Positions 1 through 9,401 are shown, numbered from the stretch's first letter. The stretch: 64,000 bases of DNA from Tepidiphilus olei (GCF_006980705.1 NZ_SBHO01000001.1:588452-652451); one strand, 5' to 3'. Program-made: numbers and translations. The notes: a model not told the origin generated them from the letters alone.

Positions 1-450
1 GGCCAGGTTCTTGAATTGCTCGGTGAGCTGCTGACGGGCGTCTTCGAGCAAGCGCAATTTCTCCGCCGCTGCCCGGCGTTCGGCTTCGAGTTCCTGGGCC
101 AGAGCCGCTTGACGTTCGGCCAAGCGCCGGTTTTCCTCCAAGGTTTGCTGCCAGCGGGTTTGCACTTCCGCGAGGCGCTGGTTGGTTTCGGCCAGGCGCT
201 CTGCCAAGCCGGCGCGATGAGTCAGCTCGCCGCGCAGTTGCGCCACTTCTTCGTGCAGCAGGCGGCGCTCGCTCTCCAGGGACTCGATGCGCTGGCGCAA
301 TTCGCTCTGCAAGCGCAGTTCCGCTTCTTGCCGTTGGGCGAGCTCACGCTCGAAACTGGAGCGCTGAGCCGAGAGCGATAAACGCGCCCAGAAAAAGGAC
401 GACGCAACGCCGATGAGCATCGCCAAGAGAATGAGAAGAAAAAAATCCAT
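1..450 (-). CDS. rmuC: DNA recombination protein RmuC, N-terminal part (runs off the window)
   Basis: The minus strand is open from an ATG at 450 to the window edge, 150 codons without a stop. The product begins with one hydrophobic segment (residues 2-22) and continues as a long Glu/Gln/Arg/Leu-rich coiled coil. The last visible residues, QLTEQFKNLA, match the point where the RmuC family passes from coiled coil into its nuclease-like domain. RmuC is a membrane-anchored protein linked to limiting DNA inversions and recombination; the C-terminal catalytic half lies outside the window. A GAGGGGG stretch sits just upstream of the start. Identification rests on architecture plus the QFKNLA motif. 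Confidence 0.8.
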   Translation of the reverse strand, partial: MDFFLLILLAMLIGVASSFFWARLSLSAQRSSFERELAQRQEAELRLQSELRQRIESLESERRLLHEEVAQLRGELTHRAGLAERLAETNQRLAEVQTRWQQTLEENRRLAERQAALAQELEAERRAAAEKLRLLEDARQQLTEQFKNLA

Positions 451-527
451 GGAATCGACCCCCTCGCATCGAGTGAAAGTGCTAAGATGAAATGCGGAAT
501 CCCCCATCAACCAGGAGGAATAGCGCC

Positions 528-740
528 ATGAAACCAAATGTCGGAGGCGTCGACAAGATCGTTCGTATCGTCGTGGGCGTATTGTTGATCGTGCTCGCTT
601 TGATGGGTATCGGCACGCCCTGGACGTGGATCGGGGTGCTGCCGCTTGCCACTGGGCTTTTCAACTGGTGCCCGCTCTATACCCTCATCGGGGTGAACAC
701 CTGCAAGACCAAGGAATCCGGCTCCGGCCAGAATTCCTGA
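528..740 (+). CDS. DUF2892 small inner-membrane protein
   Basis: A 70-residue protein with two hydrophobic segments (about 12-30 and 33-52). It has the family pattern of a short N-terminal KPNVGGVDKIVR stretch and a C-terminal CPLYTLIGVNTC motif with two cysteines. DUF2892 proteins (like the membrane part of YgaP) are small inner-membrane proteins of unclear role, often fused or adjacent to rhodaneses; no rhodanese is next to this one. The ATG at 528 follows a clear AGGAGGA at 513-519, which decides it over an in-frame ATG at 492. It is convergent with rsmA, with three bases between the two stop codons. Confidence 0.8.
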   Translation: MKPNVGGVDKIVRIVVGVLLIVLALMGIGTPWTWIGVLPLATGLFNWCPLYTLIGVNTCKTKESGSGQNS

Positions 741-743
741 GCC

Positions 744-1547
744 TCATGCCCCAGAGGCTGGCGCGTGCGCGAGCACGTTTGCCAGCCGCACGAAATCCTC
801 GACCGCGAGGGTCTCCGCACGGGCGTTTGGATCGATCCCCGCCTGAACGAAGAGAGCCGGATCCGGAATCGACGCTTTCAAGGCGTTGCGTAACGTCTTG
901 CGCCGCTGATTGAAGGCGGCGGCGACCAGCCGGGAGAATCGTTCGGGATCTTCGAGGGTATGCGTCCCCTCGGGCAAAGGAGTGAGGCGCACGATGCTGG
1001 AAGTGACTTTCGGCGTGGGCACGAATGCACCCGGCGGCACGTCGAAACACTTGCGCACGGCAAATCGCTGCTGCAGCATCACCGACAATCGCCCATAGGC
1101 AGCACTGTCCGGAGCGGCCGCCATGCGCTCCACGACTTCCTTTTGCAGCATGAAGGTCATGTCCGCGATGCGATCGGCGTAGTCCGCGAGGTGAAACAGT
1201 AGTGGCGTCGACACGTTGTATGGCAGATTTCCTACCACCCGCAAAGGGGCCGGCAGAGTGGCGAAATCGAAACGCAAGGCGTCGGCCTCGATGAGCCGCA
1301 GCCGCTCCGCGGGGAAGCGCTGCCGCAGGCGGGCGGCGAGATCGCGATCGAGTTCGATGGCCGTGAGCTGGCCGGCGGCTTCGATGAGCGGCTCGGTGAG
1401 TGCGCCGAGCCCGGGGCCGATCTCGACGAGGTGCTCGCCTGGTTTCGGGTCGATCGTGGCGACGATGCGCCGGATCACGTTGGGATCACGCAGGAAATTC
1501 TGCCCGAAGCGCTTGCGCGCCCGGTGGCCTTGTACTTCGGCGATCAC
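744..1547 (-). CDS. rsmA: 16S rRNA dimethyladenosine transferase RsmA/KsgA
   Basis: A 267-residue SAM-dependent methyltransferase that dimethylates two adjacent adenosines in the 3' terminal hairpin of 16S rRNA during small-subunit assembly. Family signatures are RFGQNFL (13-19), the SAM loop [13 protein letters not shown] (about 42-54) and the catalytic NLPYN (107-111). Length is normal for the family. The start is a GTG whose bases overlap the pdxA stop (GTGA), so translation is probably coupled to pdxA. It is the last gene of the lptD-surA-pdxA-rsmA operon, an order widely conserved in Proteobacteria. Confidence 0.96.
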   Translation of the reverse strand: MIAEVQGHRARKRFGQNFLRDPNVIRRIVATIDPKPGEHLVEIGPGLGALTEPLIEAAGQLTAIELDRDLAARLRQRFPAERLRLIEADALRFDFATLPAPLRVVGNLPYNVSTPLLFHLADYADRIADMTFMLQKEVVERMAAAPDSAAYGRLSVMLQQRFAVRKCFDVPPGAFVPTPKVTSSIVRLTPLPEGTHTLEDPERFSRLVAAAFNQRRKTLRNALKASIPDPALFVQAGIDPNARAETLAVEDFVRLANVLAHAPASGA

Positions 1548-2521
1548 GTGCCGCTTTCCCCCTGAGCGGCAAGACGCTCCTCGACGGAAGCAAGCAGACA
1601 GGCGAGCGTGACCGCCTCGAAGAGGCTGCCCGGATCCGCGCGCCCGGTACCGGCCAGATCGAGGGCCGTACCGTGATCGACCGAGGTGCGGATGAAGGGC
1701 AAACCGAGGGTGACATTAACGCCGTTGCCGAAACTGGCGTACTTGAGCACCGGCAAGCCCTGGTCATGGTACATGACGAGCTGGGCGTCACTGCCGGCAA
1801 TCACTCGGGGCGTAAAGAGCGTATCGGCCGGCAGAGGGCCGACCAGGGTCATCCCCTCGGCGCGCAACCGCTCGAGCACGGGAGTGATGACCTCGATTTC
1901 TTCCCGTCCGATATGGCCGCTCTCGCCGGCGTGCGGGTTGAGGCCGGCCACGAGGATGCGCGGCCGGGCGATGCCGAAACGGCGACGCAGATCCCGATCG
2001 AGGATGCGCAGCACGGCTTCGAGCCGCTGCGGCGTGACGGCGGCAGGCACTTCAGTCAAGGGCAAATGAGTGGTGACCAGCGCGACGCGCAACCCCGCAC
2101 CCACAAGCATCATCACCACGAACGGCGTGCCGCTACGCTCGGCAAGATACTCGGTATGTCCGGTGAAGGTGTGCCCCGATTCGGCGATGAGGCTTTTTTG
2201 GATCGGCGCCGTGACGATCGCGGCGAAGATGCCTTCGAGCACGCCGTCGATCGCCGTGTCGAGCACTTCGAGCACGTACGGCGCGTTGGCCGGTTCGAGG
2301 CAACCGGGCTTGGAAGGGGCGCGTAGCGGGACATGGCGTACCGACAAGGGCGCAGGATCGGCGGGATCGAATTCGGGCAGCGGCGGCGCACCGCGTTGGC
2401 GTAGCAATTCCCGATCGCCGATTAGCACGAGCGGCGCAGGCCACAGACGGTCGGCAAGCCGGGCGCAGAGCTCGGGACCGACCCCAGCAGGTTCGCCCGT
2501 GGTGAGGGCGATCGGTTTCAT
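1544..2521 (-). CDS. pdxA: 4-hydroxythreonine-4-phosphate dehydrogenase PdxA
   Basis: A 325-residue NAD-dependent dehydrogenase of the DXP-dependent pyridoxal phosphate pathway. It opens with the typical [12 protein letters not shown] motif. The three metal-binding histidines are visible in [21 protein letters not shown] and [11 protein letters not shown]. The ATG at 2521 overlaps the surA stop (ATGA) and places this motif at the N-terminus as in the family; an upstream in-frame start would add 21 residues lying inside surA. Confidence 0.96.
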   Translation of the reverse strand: MKPIALTTGEPAGVGPELCARLADRLWPAPLVLIGDRELLRQRGAPPLPEFDPADPAPLSVRHVPLRAPSKPGCLEPANAPYVLEVLDTAIDGVLEGIFAAIVTAPIQKSLIAESGHTFTGHTEYLAERSGTPFVVMMLVGAGLRVALVTTHLPLTEVPAAVTPQRLEAVLRILDRDLRRRFGIARPRILVAGLNPHAGESGHIGREEIEVITPVLERLRAEGMTLVGPLPADTLFTPRVIAGSDAQLVMYHDQGLPVLKYASFGNGVNVTLGLPFIRTSVDHGTALDLAGTGRADPGSLFEAVTLACLLASVEERLAAQGESGT

Positions 2522-3513
2522 GTTCCCTCCAGTGCGTCGCGACGGATTTCGACGAAGGCCTCGGCGCGAATGGTTTGCAACCAAGCATTGTAGGCCTGCT
2601 CGAGTTTTTGGCGACGTAGGATCTGCCTGGCGTAGTTACGGCGATAGTCTTCGGAGGCAGTGAGCGGACGGCGCTCCAAAACCTGGATCAGGTGCCAGCC
2701 GAAGGGGGTTTTCACCGGTTGGGAAATCTCGCCCGGTTCGAGTCGGTTCATCGCTTCCTCGAAGGCAGGCACGGTATCGCCCGGGTTGATCCAGCCGAGA
2801 TCTCCTCCTTTGAAAGCGGAGCCGTCGTCGGAATTGGCCCGGGCAAGCTCGGCGAAGTCTGCCCCATTGAGAATGCGTTCGCGCAACGCAAGGAGCCGTG
2901 CTCGAGCCGATTCGTCGTTGGTGGCCTGGTTGGTACGGATCAGGATGTGGCGTACGCGGGTCTGGATCACATTGCCTGCTTCCGCCTCGATGCGGCGCAT
3001 CAGATCGGGGTTGTTGGCCAGAAAGTGGTCGACCTCGGTATCCGACACCGTCACCCGCCCCTCCATCTCTCGCTCACGCAGCCGAGCGATGGTCATTTCG
3101 CGGCGAATCTGCTCGCGAAACTGATCGAAACTGATCCCGTCGGCGGCGAGTGCCTGTTCCAAGGTATCCAAAGTGAGGGCATTGCGCTGGGCGATGTCCT
3201 CGATTGCCCGGGAAACGGCCGCATCATCGACGGAGATCCCCATGCGTTTGGCTACCTGCAGTTGCAGTTTCTCCAAAATCATCTGTTCGAGCACTTGCTG
3301 GCGCAAGTCGGATTCGGAGATCTGCAGGCCCTGTTTGGCCACTTGATTCTGAGCGCGGACGAGGTATTGGTTCAATTCGGTAGACGTGATGGGCTCGTTG
3401 TTGACCACGGCCACGACCCGGGTCAGCTCGAGCGCGGAGGCCGGCCACATCCAGAACACCAGAAGAAAGGGCAATAGCCCACGCAGCCCCCTTGGGCGTC
3501 GTTGTGCAATCAT
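2518..3513 (-). CDS. surA: Periplasmic chaperone SurA with a single parvulin domain
   Basis: SurA escorts unfolded outer-membrane proteins, including LptD, to the BAM complex. From this start the 331-residue product has a compact signal peptide (Arg-rich n-region, hydrophobic 12-23, cleavage predicted after ASA at 25-27), then the SurA N-domain (about 28-165). One parvulin domain follows (186-281, RHILIRTN through FGWHLIQVLERR), then a C-terminal helix (288-318). The first of the two parvulin domains of canonical SurA is absent: the linker EVDHFLANN runs almost directly into a P2-like domain. Mature length is about 304 residues against roughly 408 in E. coli. The ATG at 3570 (GTG at 3573) is an alternative start coupled to the lptD stop, with a GGGGGG upstream, but would give a 45-residue presequence. 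Confidence 0.88.
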   Translation of the reverse strand: MIAQRRPRGLRGLLPFLLVFWMWPASALELTRVVAVVNNEPITSTELNQYLVRAQNQVAKQGLQISESDLRQQVLEQMILEKLQLQVAKRMGISVDDAAVSRAIEDIAQRNALTLDTLEQALAADGISFDQFREQIRREMTIARLREREMEGRVTVSDTEVDHFLANNPDLMRRIEAEAGNVIQTRVRHILIRTNQATNDESARARLLALRERILNGADFAELARANSDDGSAFKGGDLGWINPGDTVPAFEEAMNRLEPGEISQPVKTPFGWHLIQVLERRPLTASEDYRRNYARQILRRQKLEQAYNAWLQTIRAEAFVEIRRDALEGT

Positions 3514-3569
3514 GCAAGCACCACGCAACCAAGCCATGTGGCTGCACAGTTGGCCAATCGAGATACCCA

Positions 3570-6242
3570 TCACATCCCCCCTTCGGTTCCGAGCATCGTG
3601 CTGGTGGCGGTTGGTTGAATCTTGCCGTACCCGGGAACCGAGCGGCGCAATAGCGTTTCTGGGCTGGAACCGAGGCTACCCAATCCATTGAGTTCGAGTT
3701 GCACGAAAAATGCCGTGTTCTCGTCATCAGCAGACAAGGCATAACGGTGGAAGGCGGTGCGCAGCACCCAGCAGCCGCCGTCATACTCCAACCCCACGAT
3801 GGCCTCGGTGAGGCGCTCTTCGAGCAAAGAGCGGCTCATGCGCGCCACTCCGACCCATCGTTTGGCCAGCGGCCACTGCACGCCTATGCCCACGTCTTCG
3901 AGGAGATCTCGAGTATAACGGTAGTCGAGATTGAGCACCCGGGCAAAACCTGGTTGGTAGCGCACGCCCGTATTCAGGCGCTGCGTCTGGTTCTCGTTGG
4001 GGTTGTATTGCCAGAAGGTTTTGAACTGCATCTGTCGGGTCAGGTGTACATCGGCTTCACCGAGCACGTCGGTTCGTCGATCGAGAATGGGGCTCTCATA
4101 GGGCATCAGCACTCGAGGCGTTTCGAAATAATAACGTTGACCCAAAGTAACGCGCAGGCGTTCCCAACCGGTTTCGGATTCGAGCAAACGCGACGTGACG
4201 GCAAAAGTGATCTGGTCGGCATCGGAAATCCGATCGTCCCCGACGTAGCGGTTGGGGTAGAAAATCTGGGCAAATCCGTAGCCGAAACGGCTCGAATCGA
4301 ACAAGGGGATGTCCGACTGCCGTCGATAAGGAGTTTTCACGTAAAAAAGACGCGGCTCGAGGGTCTGTAACCAATCCCGGCCGAAGAAGGCCGCCTCACG
4401 CTCGAAAGCGAGCCCCATGTCGAGCGAGGTGATGGGGATGCTACGGGTGATCTGGGTCCTTCCCTGTTCAATGGCTGCCTGATCCAGGTCGTAGCGGCTG
4501 TAATGCCATTGAACCCTGGGTTCGAAATGCCACCAGCTGCGGTAGATCGGCAGGGAAAGACTCGGAGCGAGCACGAACCGGCTCCCGTCGACCCAGTTCA
4601 TGCCATAGAGACCGGGCGAACCGGCCTGATCATGCCGGAATTCAGTATAGTGCCCGCCCAAATCGAGCTGAAGGCCGCCGGGAAGATTGAGCGGATCGTG
4701 CCACAAAGTCAGCTGAGGCAAACGGCGGTAAGGCTCGGTGACGTCTCGGTCGACCGTCTGGTATTCCTGCATCAACAGCGATCCACCCCAACCTGCCGGA
4801 TTGTGGTAATTGAGCTGTCCCTGGCGAACTAGGTGCGAGATCGAAGACAATTCGATGCGACTACTCAGATCACGAAAATAGTTTTTGTCGCTGACGGCAT
4901 TGAGGTCTAGTGAATACGACCAGCTGGGGGAAATCCATTGTTGATGCTGCAGGGAGCCCAACGCACGGTTACGATCGGCCTGGCGGTCGCTGGGCAGAAA
5001 TTCCCCACGCAGCTGCCCCTGATAGCTTGGAGTGAGGTAGCGGTATTCCCCCCCCAGTTGTACCCCACGCTTGGCCATCAGACGCGTCGTCAGGGTGGCG
5101 TCGTAATTCGGGGCCAAGTTAAAGTAATACGGAACCGCCACGTCGAATCCGGACTGGGTGGACATCCCCGCGGTTGGCGTAAGGAAACCAGACTTTCGCT
5201 CTTTGCTCAGCGGAAATTCGGCGTAAGGCGCAGCCAGGATCGGCACTCCGTGCAGAACGAGCGACATGTTCCTTGCCTGCCCCTGGTTTCGGTCATAGTC
5301 AAGCTTTAGCTCATTGGCTTTGACGTACCAGGCCGGATCCGGGGCAGGACAGCTCGTCCAGGTGCCCCTGAGCAGGCGATACTGGTTTTCCCCTTCGAAG
5401 AAGAGCTTCTGCCCTTGACCGTGACCCGCGCGGCTCTGATCCTTGACGTGCTCCGGTGGGTCATAGCGATAGACCGGCTGCTCGATCTCGCCCTCTTTGG
5501 CCGTGACATAGAGACGCCCCCGCGGTCCCTCGACCTGGAAGCCCTTGGCCGTGTCCTGGATGACGACTCGTCCCTCGCCGCTCGCCTCATCGGTGAGCTC
5601 GTCGAAGCGCAAGCGATCCCCTCGGATGCGAAGACTGTCTCGTATGATTACAGCATTACCTATGGCTTCGACGGCAACCCCCCGCTCGCCGCGGATCTCG
5701 TCGGCTTCGACGATCGTTCCCTGAGGCAGGAGGGAGGTTTCGGTGCCACTCACCGCATCGGCAGGAAGGCGGATACGAGGCGCTTGCTGGGAGCTGGACG
5801 TCGCACCGGGCTGCACCGCGGGCAAAGAAGCCGGAGCGGGGCTCGATGACGTTTGGGGCGAGGCGGGAGGAGGAGTCGGGGTGAGCGGCGCAGCGTCCTC
5901 CGATGCGGATTCGGGCTCGACCGTGGCGGAAAGGGGAACAGGGGGCGGCGGTGTCGGCGAATCTTGCTGCGACACCGAGGGTCGTGGCGCGCTTACCGGC
6001 GGTAAAGGCTGAGCGGTTCCTTCCGTTGGCGAAGGAACGACGGTAACCGAGGCTCCAGAGGGCGTCGCCGTAGGCGAAGTTGGTGCGACGAGGACGGGCT
6101 TGGGCGCCGGTGGCAGGCCAAGGAGCTCCGGTTTCACCGGTAAAGGCGACAAGGGTTGGGCGATCGCTCGGGCACACGGCAGACTCCAGGCCAGGAACAC
6201 CGCTGCCCAGGCAAGCAAACCAAAATTTTCCCCGTCACGCAA
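3570..6242 (-). CDS. lptD: LPS-assembly outer-membrane protein LptD
   Basis: The beta-barrel of the LptD/E translocon that inserts lipopolysaccharide into the outer leaflet. At 890 residues it is about 100 longer than the E. coli protein. Visible parts: a signal peptide (1-26, ending ARA), a Pro/Ser/Thr/Ala-rich low-complexity linker (about 27-163), an LptA-like jelly-roll (about 170-280) and a long C-terminal barrel rich in alternating aromatic strands. The mature protein contains only two cysteines, Cys298 (TSCPAPD) and Cys824 (GGCWVLR), so at most one interdomain disulfide is possible; E. coli LptD uses four cysteines. The start is a TTG preceded at seven bases by GGGGGAG. It is the first gene of the operon with surA. 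Confidence 0.95.
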   Translation of the reverse strand: MRDGENFGLLAWAAVFLAWSLPCARAIAQPLSPLPVKPELLGLPPAPKPVLVAPTSPTATPSGASVTVVPSPTEGTAQPLPPVSAPRPSVSQQDSPTPPPPVPLSATVEPESASEDAAPLTPTPPPASPQTSSSPAPASLPAVQPGATSSSQQAPRIRLPADAVSGTETSLLPQGTIVEADEIRGERGVAVEAIGNAVIIRDSLRIRGDRLRFDELTDEASGEGRVVIQDTAKGFQVEGPRGRLYVTAKEGEIEQPVYRYDPPEHVKDQSRAGHGQGQKLFFEGENQYRLLRGTWTSCPAPDPAWYVKANELKLDYDRNQGQARNMSLVLHGVPILAAPYAEFPLSKERKSGFLTPTAGMSTQSGFDVAVPYYFNLAPNYDATLTTRLMAKRGVQLGGEYRYLTPSYQGQLRGEFLPSDRQADRNRALGSLQHQQWISPSWSYSLDLNAVSDKNYFRDLSSRIELSSISHLVRQGQLNYHNPAGWGGSLLMQEYQTVDRDVTEPYRRLPQLTLWHDPLNLPGGLQLDLGGHYTEFRHDQAGSPGLYGMNWVDGSRFVLAPSLSLPIYRSWWHFEPRVQWHYSRYDLDQAAIEQGRTQITRSIPITSLDMGLAFEREAAFFGRDWLQTLEPRLFYVKTPYRRQSDIPLFDSSRFGYGFAQIFYPNRYVGDDRISDADQITFAVTSRLLESETGWERLRVTLGQRYYFETPRVLMPYESPILDRRTDVLGEADVHLTRQMQFKTFWQYNPNENQTQRLNTGVRYQPGFARVLNLDYRYTRDLLEDVGIGVQWPLAKRWVGVARMSRSLLEERLTEAIVGLEYDGGCWVLRTAFHRYALSADDENTAFFVQLELNGLGSLGSSPETLLRRSVPGYGKIQPTATSTMLGTEGGM

Positions 6243-6283
6243 AATCGGACTCCCCCGAAGTCACGGGCACACAGCCTCGGCTT

Positions 6284-6292
6284 TGATAAAAT
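6284..6292 (+). promoter_or_regulatory. Candidate extended -10 promoter for amgK
   Basis: TGATAAAAT is an extended -10 (TGn followed by TAAAAT), 33 bases before the amgK ATG in the 83-base gap between the divergent lptD and amgK. No good -35 hexamer lies at the expected distance, which is tolerable for extended -10 promoters. Sequence match only. Confidence 0.35.
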
Positions 6293-6325
6293 CGTCCGCC
6301 ATTGTACCGCAAGGAACCCGCCCTC

Positions 6326-7321
6326 ATGGATCGCTTCGCGCGCCTGCGCCATTGGTTGGCCGATCTCGGCATTGCCGCCGAACCTCGTCCGGCGAGCGCC
6401 GATGCCAGCTTTCGCCGCTACTGGCGCGTTGCCCTGCCGGAAGGCGGCACGCGCATCGTCATGGATGCCCCGCCCGACAAGGAGCCTATCGGCCAGTGGC
6501 TCGCCGTGCAGAGGCTGCTGCATGATTCCGGCATCGCCGTGCCGCGCGTGGAGGCGGTCGATGCGAGCGAGGGCTTCGTTCTCATGGAAGATTTCGGCGA
6601 TCGACCCTACGCCGGCAACGTTTCCCCAGAATCCGCCCACGAGCGCTACGCCCAGGCCATGGGAACGCTCGCCACCCTGCAGGCCCTGCCGCGCCCCGAT
6701 TGGCTGCCGGAATATGATCGGGAAAAACTGCTCACCGAGCTGAGCCTCTTTCCCGAATGGTACGTGCGTCGCCACCTGGGTGTGACCCTCACGCCGAGCG
6801 AAGAAGCAATGCTCGAGCGCCTCTTCGCGGTACTGGTGGAACGGGCGCTCGCGCAACCGCGGGTCTTCGTGCATCGCGACTACCACGGCCGCAACCTGAT
6901 GCTGCTCGACGAGGGGCGCGGTCCGGGCGTACTCGATTTTCAGGATGCGGTCTGGGGCCCGATCACGTACGACGCGGTCTCCCTCTTCAAGGATGCCTAC
7001 GTCGATCTGACCGAAGAATTCGCGCTCGACCTGCTGGTACGCTATTGGCAGGTGGCCAAGCGCCTGGGGCTGCCGATCCACGCCGAGTTCGAGTCCTTTT
7101 ATACCGACTACGAGTGGATGGGCGTACAGCGTCACCTCAAGGTGCTGGGCATCTTCGCCCGGCTCGCACATCGCGACGGCAAGACGAGCTACCTCGAAGA
7201 CCTGCCGCGCGTGCGCCGTCATTTGTTGCTGGCGAGCCGCCGCTACGGGGAACTCGCCCCCTTGCGCCGATTGCTGGAGCGTCTGCATCCGGAGGATCTG
7301 GCTGTTGGGTACACCTTCTGA
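6326..7321 (+). CDS. amgK: N-acetylmuramate/N-acetylglucosamine kinase AmgK
   Basis: A 331-residue aminoglycoside-phosphotransferase-fold kinase. AmgK phosphorylates MurNAc and GlcNAc at the anomeric position, the first committed step of the recycling route that bypasses de novo UDP-MurNAc synthesis. The catalytic loop VHRDYHGRNLM (Asp185) and the metal-binding LDFQDAVWGP are intact. The ATG follows AAGGAA; an upstream TTG at 6302 is less likely. The next gene, murU, encodes the following step and overlaps it or starts within about 13 bases of its stop, so the two form a functional pair. Confidence 0.9.
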   Translation: MDRFARLRHWLADLGIAAEPRPASADASFRRYWRVALPEGGTRIVMDAPPDKEPIGQWLAVQRLLHDSGIAVPRVEAVDASEGFVLMEDFGDRPYAGNVSPESAHERYAQAMGTLATLQALPRPDWLPEYDREKLLTELSLFPEWYVRRHLGVTLTPSEEAMLERLFAVLVERALAQPRVFVHRDYHGRNLMLLDEGRGPGVLDFQDAVWGPITYDAVSLFKDAYVDLTEEFALDLLVRYWQVAKRLGLPIHAEFESFYTDYEWMGVQRHLKVLGIFARLAHRDGKTSYLEDLPRVRRHLLLASRRYGELAPLRRLLERLHPEDLAVGYTF

Positions 7322-7334
7322 GGGATTCGTGGCG

Positions 7335-8039
7335 ATGGTGCTCGCCGCCGGACGCGGTGAGCGCCTGCGCCCTCTCACCGACACCTGCCCCAAACCGCTG
7401 GTGGAGGTGGGCGGGAAAACGCTCATCGACCACTGGCTCGACCGGCTCGCCGACGCTGACTGCCGCCGCGCCGTGGTCAATCCCTGCTGGCTTGGCGACC
7501 GGATCGTTGCGCACCTCGCGCGGCGCGAAGCCCTCCCGCCATTGCGCTTCAGCCCAGAGCCGGCGCCGGGCCTGGAGACGGCCGGAGGGGTGCGCCAGGC
7601 GTTGGCGCTGCTCAATGCCGAGTCGTTTCTCGTCGTCAATGCCGACGTCTACTGCCCGCTCGACGTGGCCGCTTTCGTACGCCGCGCCCGGCGCCGGCTC
7701 GAAGCCGGGTTCCTCGCACATCTTCTGCTCGTCCCCAATCCGGTACACCACCCCCAAGGAGACTTTGCCCTGGGAGCAAATGCCTTGGTGTATCCTGATG
7801 CCAAGGAGGCTCGCGGCGAACCGCTCACGTTTGCCGGTATCGGCTTTTACCGCGCGGATTTCTTCCGGCCGCTGCCTGCCGGAGTGCGCGCACCGCTCGC
7901 GCCTCTCTTGCGCGCAGCGATGCAAGAGAGCAAGGTGAGCGGGGAGCGCTACGATGGCCTGTGGGTCGACGTCGGCACCCCCGAACGATTGCACGCCCTG
8001 CGCCGCCAGTTGTCGGCAGCACCCGAGGAGAGCGAATGA
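7335..8039 (+). CDS. murU: N-acetylmuramate alpha-1-phosphate uridylyltransferase MurU
   Basis: A nucleotidyltransferase of about 234 residues that makes UDP-MurNAc from MurNAc-1-phosphate and UTP, completing the recycling step begun by AmgK. The N-terminal LAAGRGERLRPLT signature, the CPKPLVEVGGK substrate loop and NADVY metal site are present. Two starts are possible: ATG at 7335, nine bases after a GAGGGA, chosen here; and GTG at 7329, which would add two residues and resembles the MKAMILAAG start of known MurU. Its last codons overlap the pepP start as ATGA. Confidence 0.9.
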   Translation: MVLAAGRGERLRPLTDTCPKPLVEVGGKTLIDHWLDRLADADCRRAVVNPCWLGDRIVAHLARREALPPLRFSPEPAPGLETAGGVRQALALLNAESFLVVNADVYCPLDVAAFVRRARRRLEAGFLAHLLLVPNPVHHPQGDFALGANALVYPDAKEARGEPLTFAGIGFYRADFFRPLPAGVRAPLAPLLRAAMQESKVSGERYDGLWVDVGTPERLHALRRQLSAAPEESE

Positions 8040-9385
8040 ACCCCGATTTTCCCGTCGGCCGTTACCACGAAGACCTGAGTGCCTTCGCCAAGCGCCGTGC
8101 GAGTCTCTTGCATCAACTCGAAGCCGCTGGCGGCGGTGCGTTGCTCTTGCCCACGGCCCCCGAGCGCATCCGCAACGGCGGTACCACCTATCCTTACCGC
8201 TTCGACAGCGATTTCTACTACCTCACCGGCTACATCGAACCAGACGCCTGGCTGTTGCTGCGTACCTACGAAGAACCGCGCAGCGCGCTTTTTTGCCGCG
8301 ACCGCGACCCGGAAAAAGAGTTGTGGGAAGGGCGTCGTCTGGGCGTGGCCGCCGCCCCCCAGGCATTGGGGTTGGAAGCGGCTTTCCCGCTCGCCGAGCT
8401 CGACACGAAGCTGCCGGAACTTCTCGCCGGCACGCCGGCGCTGTGGTTGCCGCTGGCGGAGAGCGAGGAGATCGACGCCCGCCTGCGGCGGCTGCTACCG
8501 AATCTGCGCACCAAGGCCCGCCTCGGCCCACCGGCACCGGCCACGCTGCACGACGCCCGCGCGCTCATCGGACGCATGCGCCGCGTCAAGGATGCCTTCG
8601 AGCTCGACCTGATGCAGCGCAGTGCGAGCATCGCCGCCCATGCCCACCGCCGCGCCATGCGCGTCTGCCGCCCCGGCGTGCATGAATACACGCTGGAAGC
8701 GGAACTGATCGCCGAATTCCGCCGCCACGGCGCCCAAGGCCCCTCCTACCCCTCCATCGTCGCCGGCGGCGCCAATGCCTGCATCCTGCACTACACCGAC
8801 AACCGCTCGCGGCTGAAAGCGGGCGAGCTCGTACTCATCGACGCGGGCTGCGAATACGACGGTTACGCATCGGACATCACCCGCACTTTCCCCGTGGATG
8901 GGCGATTCCGCCCGCCGCAGCGCCTACTCTACGACCTCGTGCTCGCGGCGCAGGAGGCGGCGATCGCCGCGATCCGCCCCGGCGCCACCTTCGACGAACC
9001 CCACCAGGCGGCGGTGCGCGTGCTCACTCAAGGGCTACTCGACCTGGGGCTCCTCTCCGGTACGCTCGACGAAGCGCTCGAACGGCAGACCTACAAGCGC
9101 TTCTACATGCACCGCACCGGTCACTGGCTGGGTCTGGACGTACACGACGCCGGGCCCACGCACGAGCACGGCCAGCCGGTCACGCTCGTGCCCGGCATGG
9201 TGCTCACCGTCGAACCGGGGCTCTACGTGCCAGAGGCCGACGACGTACCGCGCGACTTCTGGAACCTCGGCATCCGCATCGAGGACGACGCCCTCGTGAC
9301 CGAAGAAGGCTGTCGGCTACTCACACGCGACGTGCCGGTTGCGCCCGAGGCGATCGAAGCGCTGATGCAGCACGAAACGGCTTGA
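8036..9385 (+). CDS. pepP: Xaa-Pro aminopeptidase P
   Basis: A 449-residue dinuclear-metal peptidase that removes N-terminal residues preceding proline. The N-terminal creatinase-like domain is followed by the pita-bread domain with metal ligands in DAGCEYDGYASDITRTF (two Asp), HRTGHWLGLDVHD (His), VLTVEPGLYVP (Glu) and IRIEDD (Glu). The ATG overlaps the murU stop. PepP next to ubiH is a common proteobacterial order; no functional link between them is known to me. Confidence 0.94.
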   Translation: MNPDFPVGRYHEDLSAFAKRRASLLHQLEAAGGGALLLPTAPERIRNGGTTYPYRFDSDFYYLTGYIEPDAWLLLRTYEEPRSALFCRDRDPEKELWEGRRLGVAAAPQALGLEAAFPLAELDTKLPELLAGTPALWLPLAESEEIDARLRRLLPNLRTKARLGPPAPATLHDARALIGRMRRVKDAFELDLMQRSASIAAHAHRRAMRVCRPGVHEYTLEAELIAEFRRHGAQGPSYPSIVAGGANACILHYTDNRSRLKAGELVLIDAGCEYDGYASDITRTFPVDGRFRPPQRLLYDLVLAAQEAAIAAIRPGATFDEPHQAAVRVLTQGLLDLGLLSGTLDEALERQTYKRFYMHRTGHWLGLDVHDAGPTHEHGQPVTLVPGMVLTVEPGLYVPEADDVPRDFWNLGIRIEDDALVTEEGCRLLTRDVPVAPEAIEALMQHETA

Positions 9386-9401
9386 CCCGAGGACGATCGC
9401 C

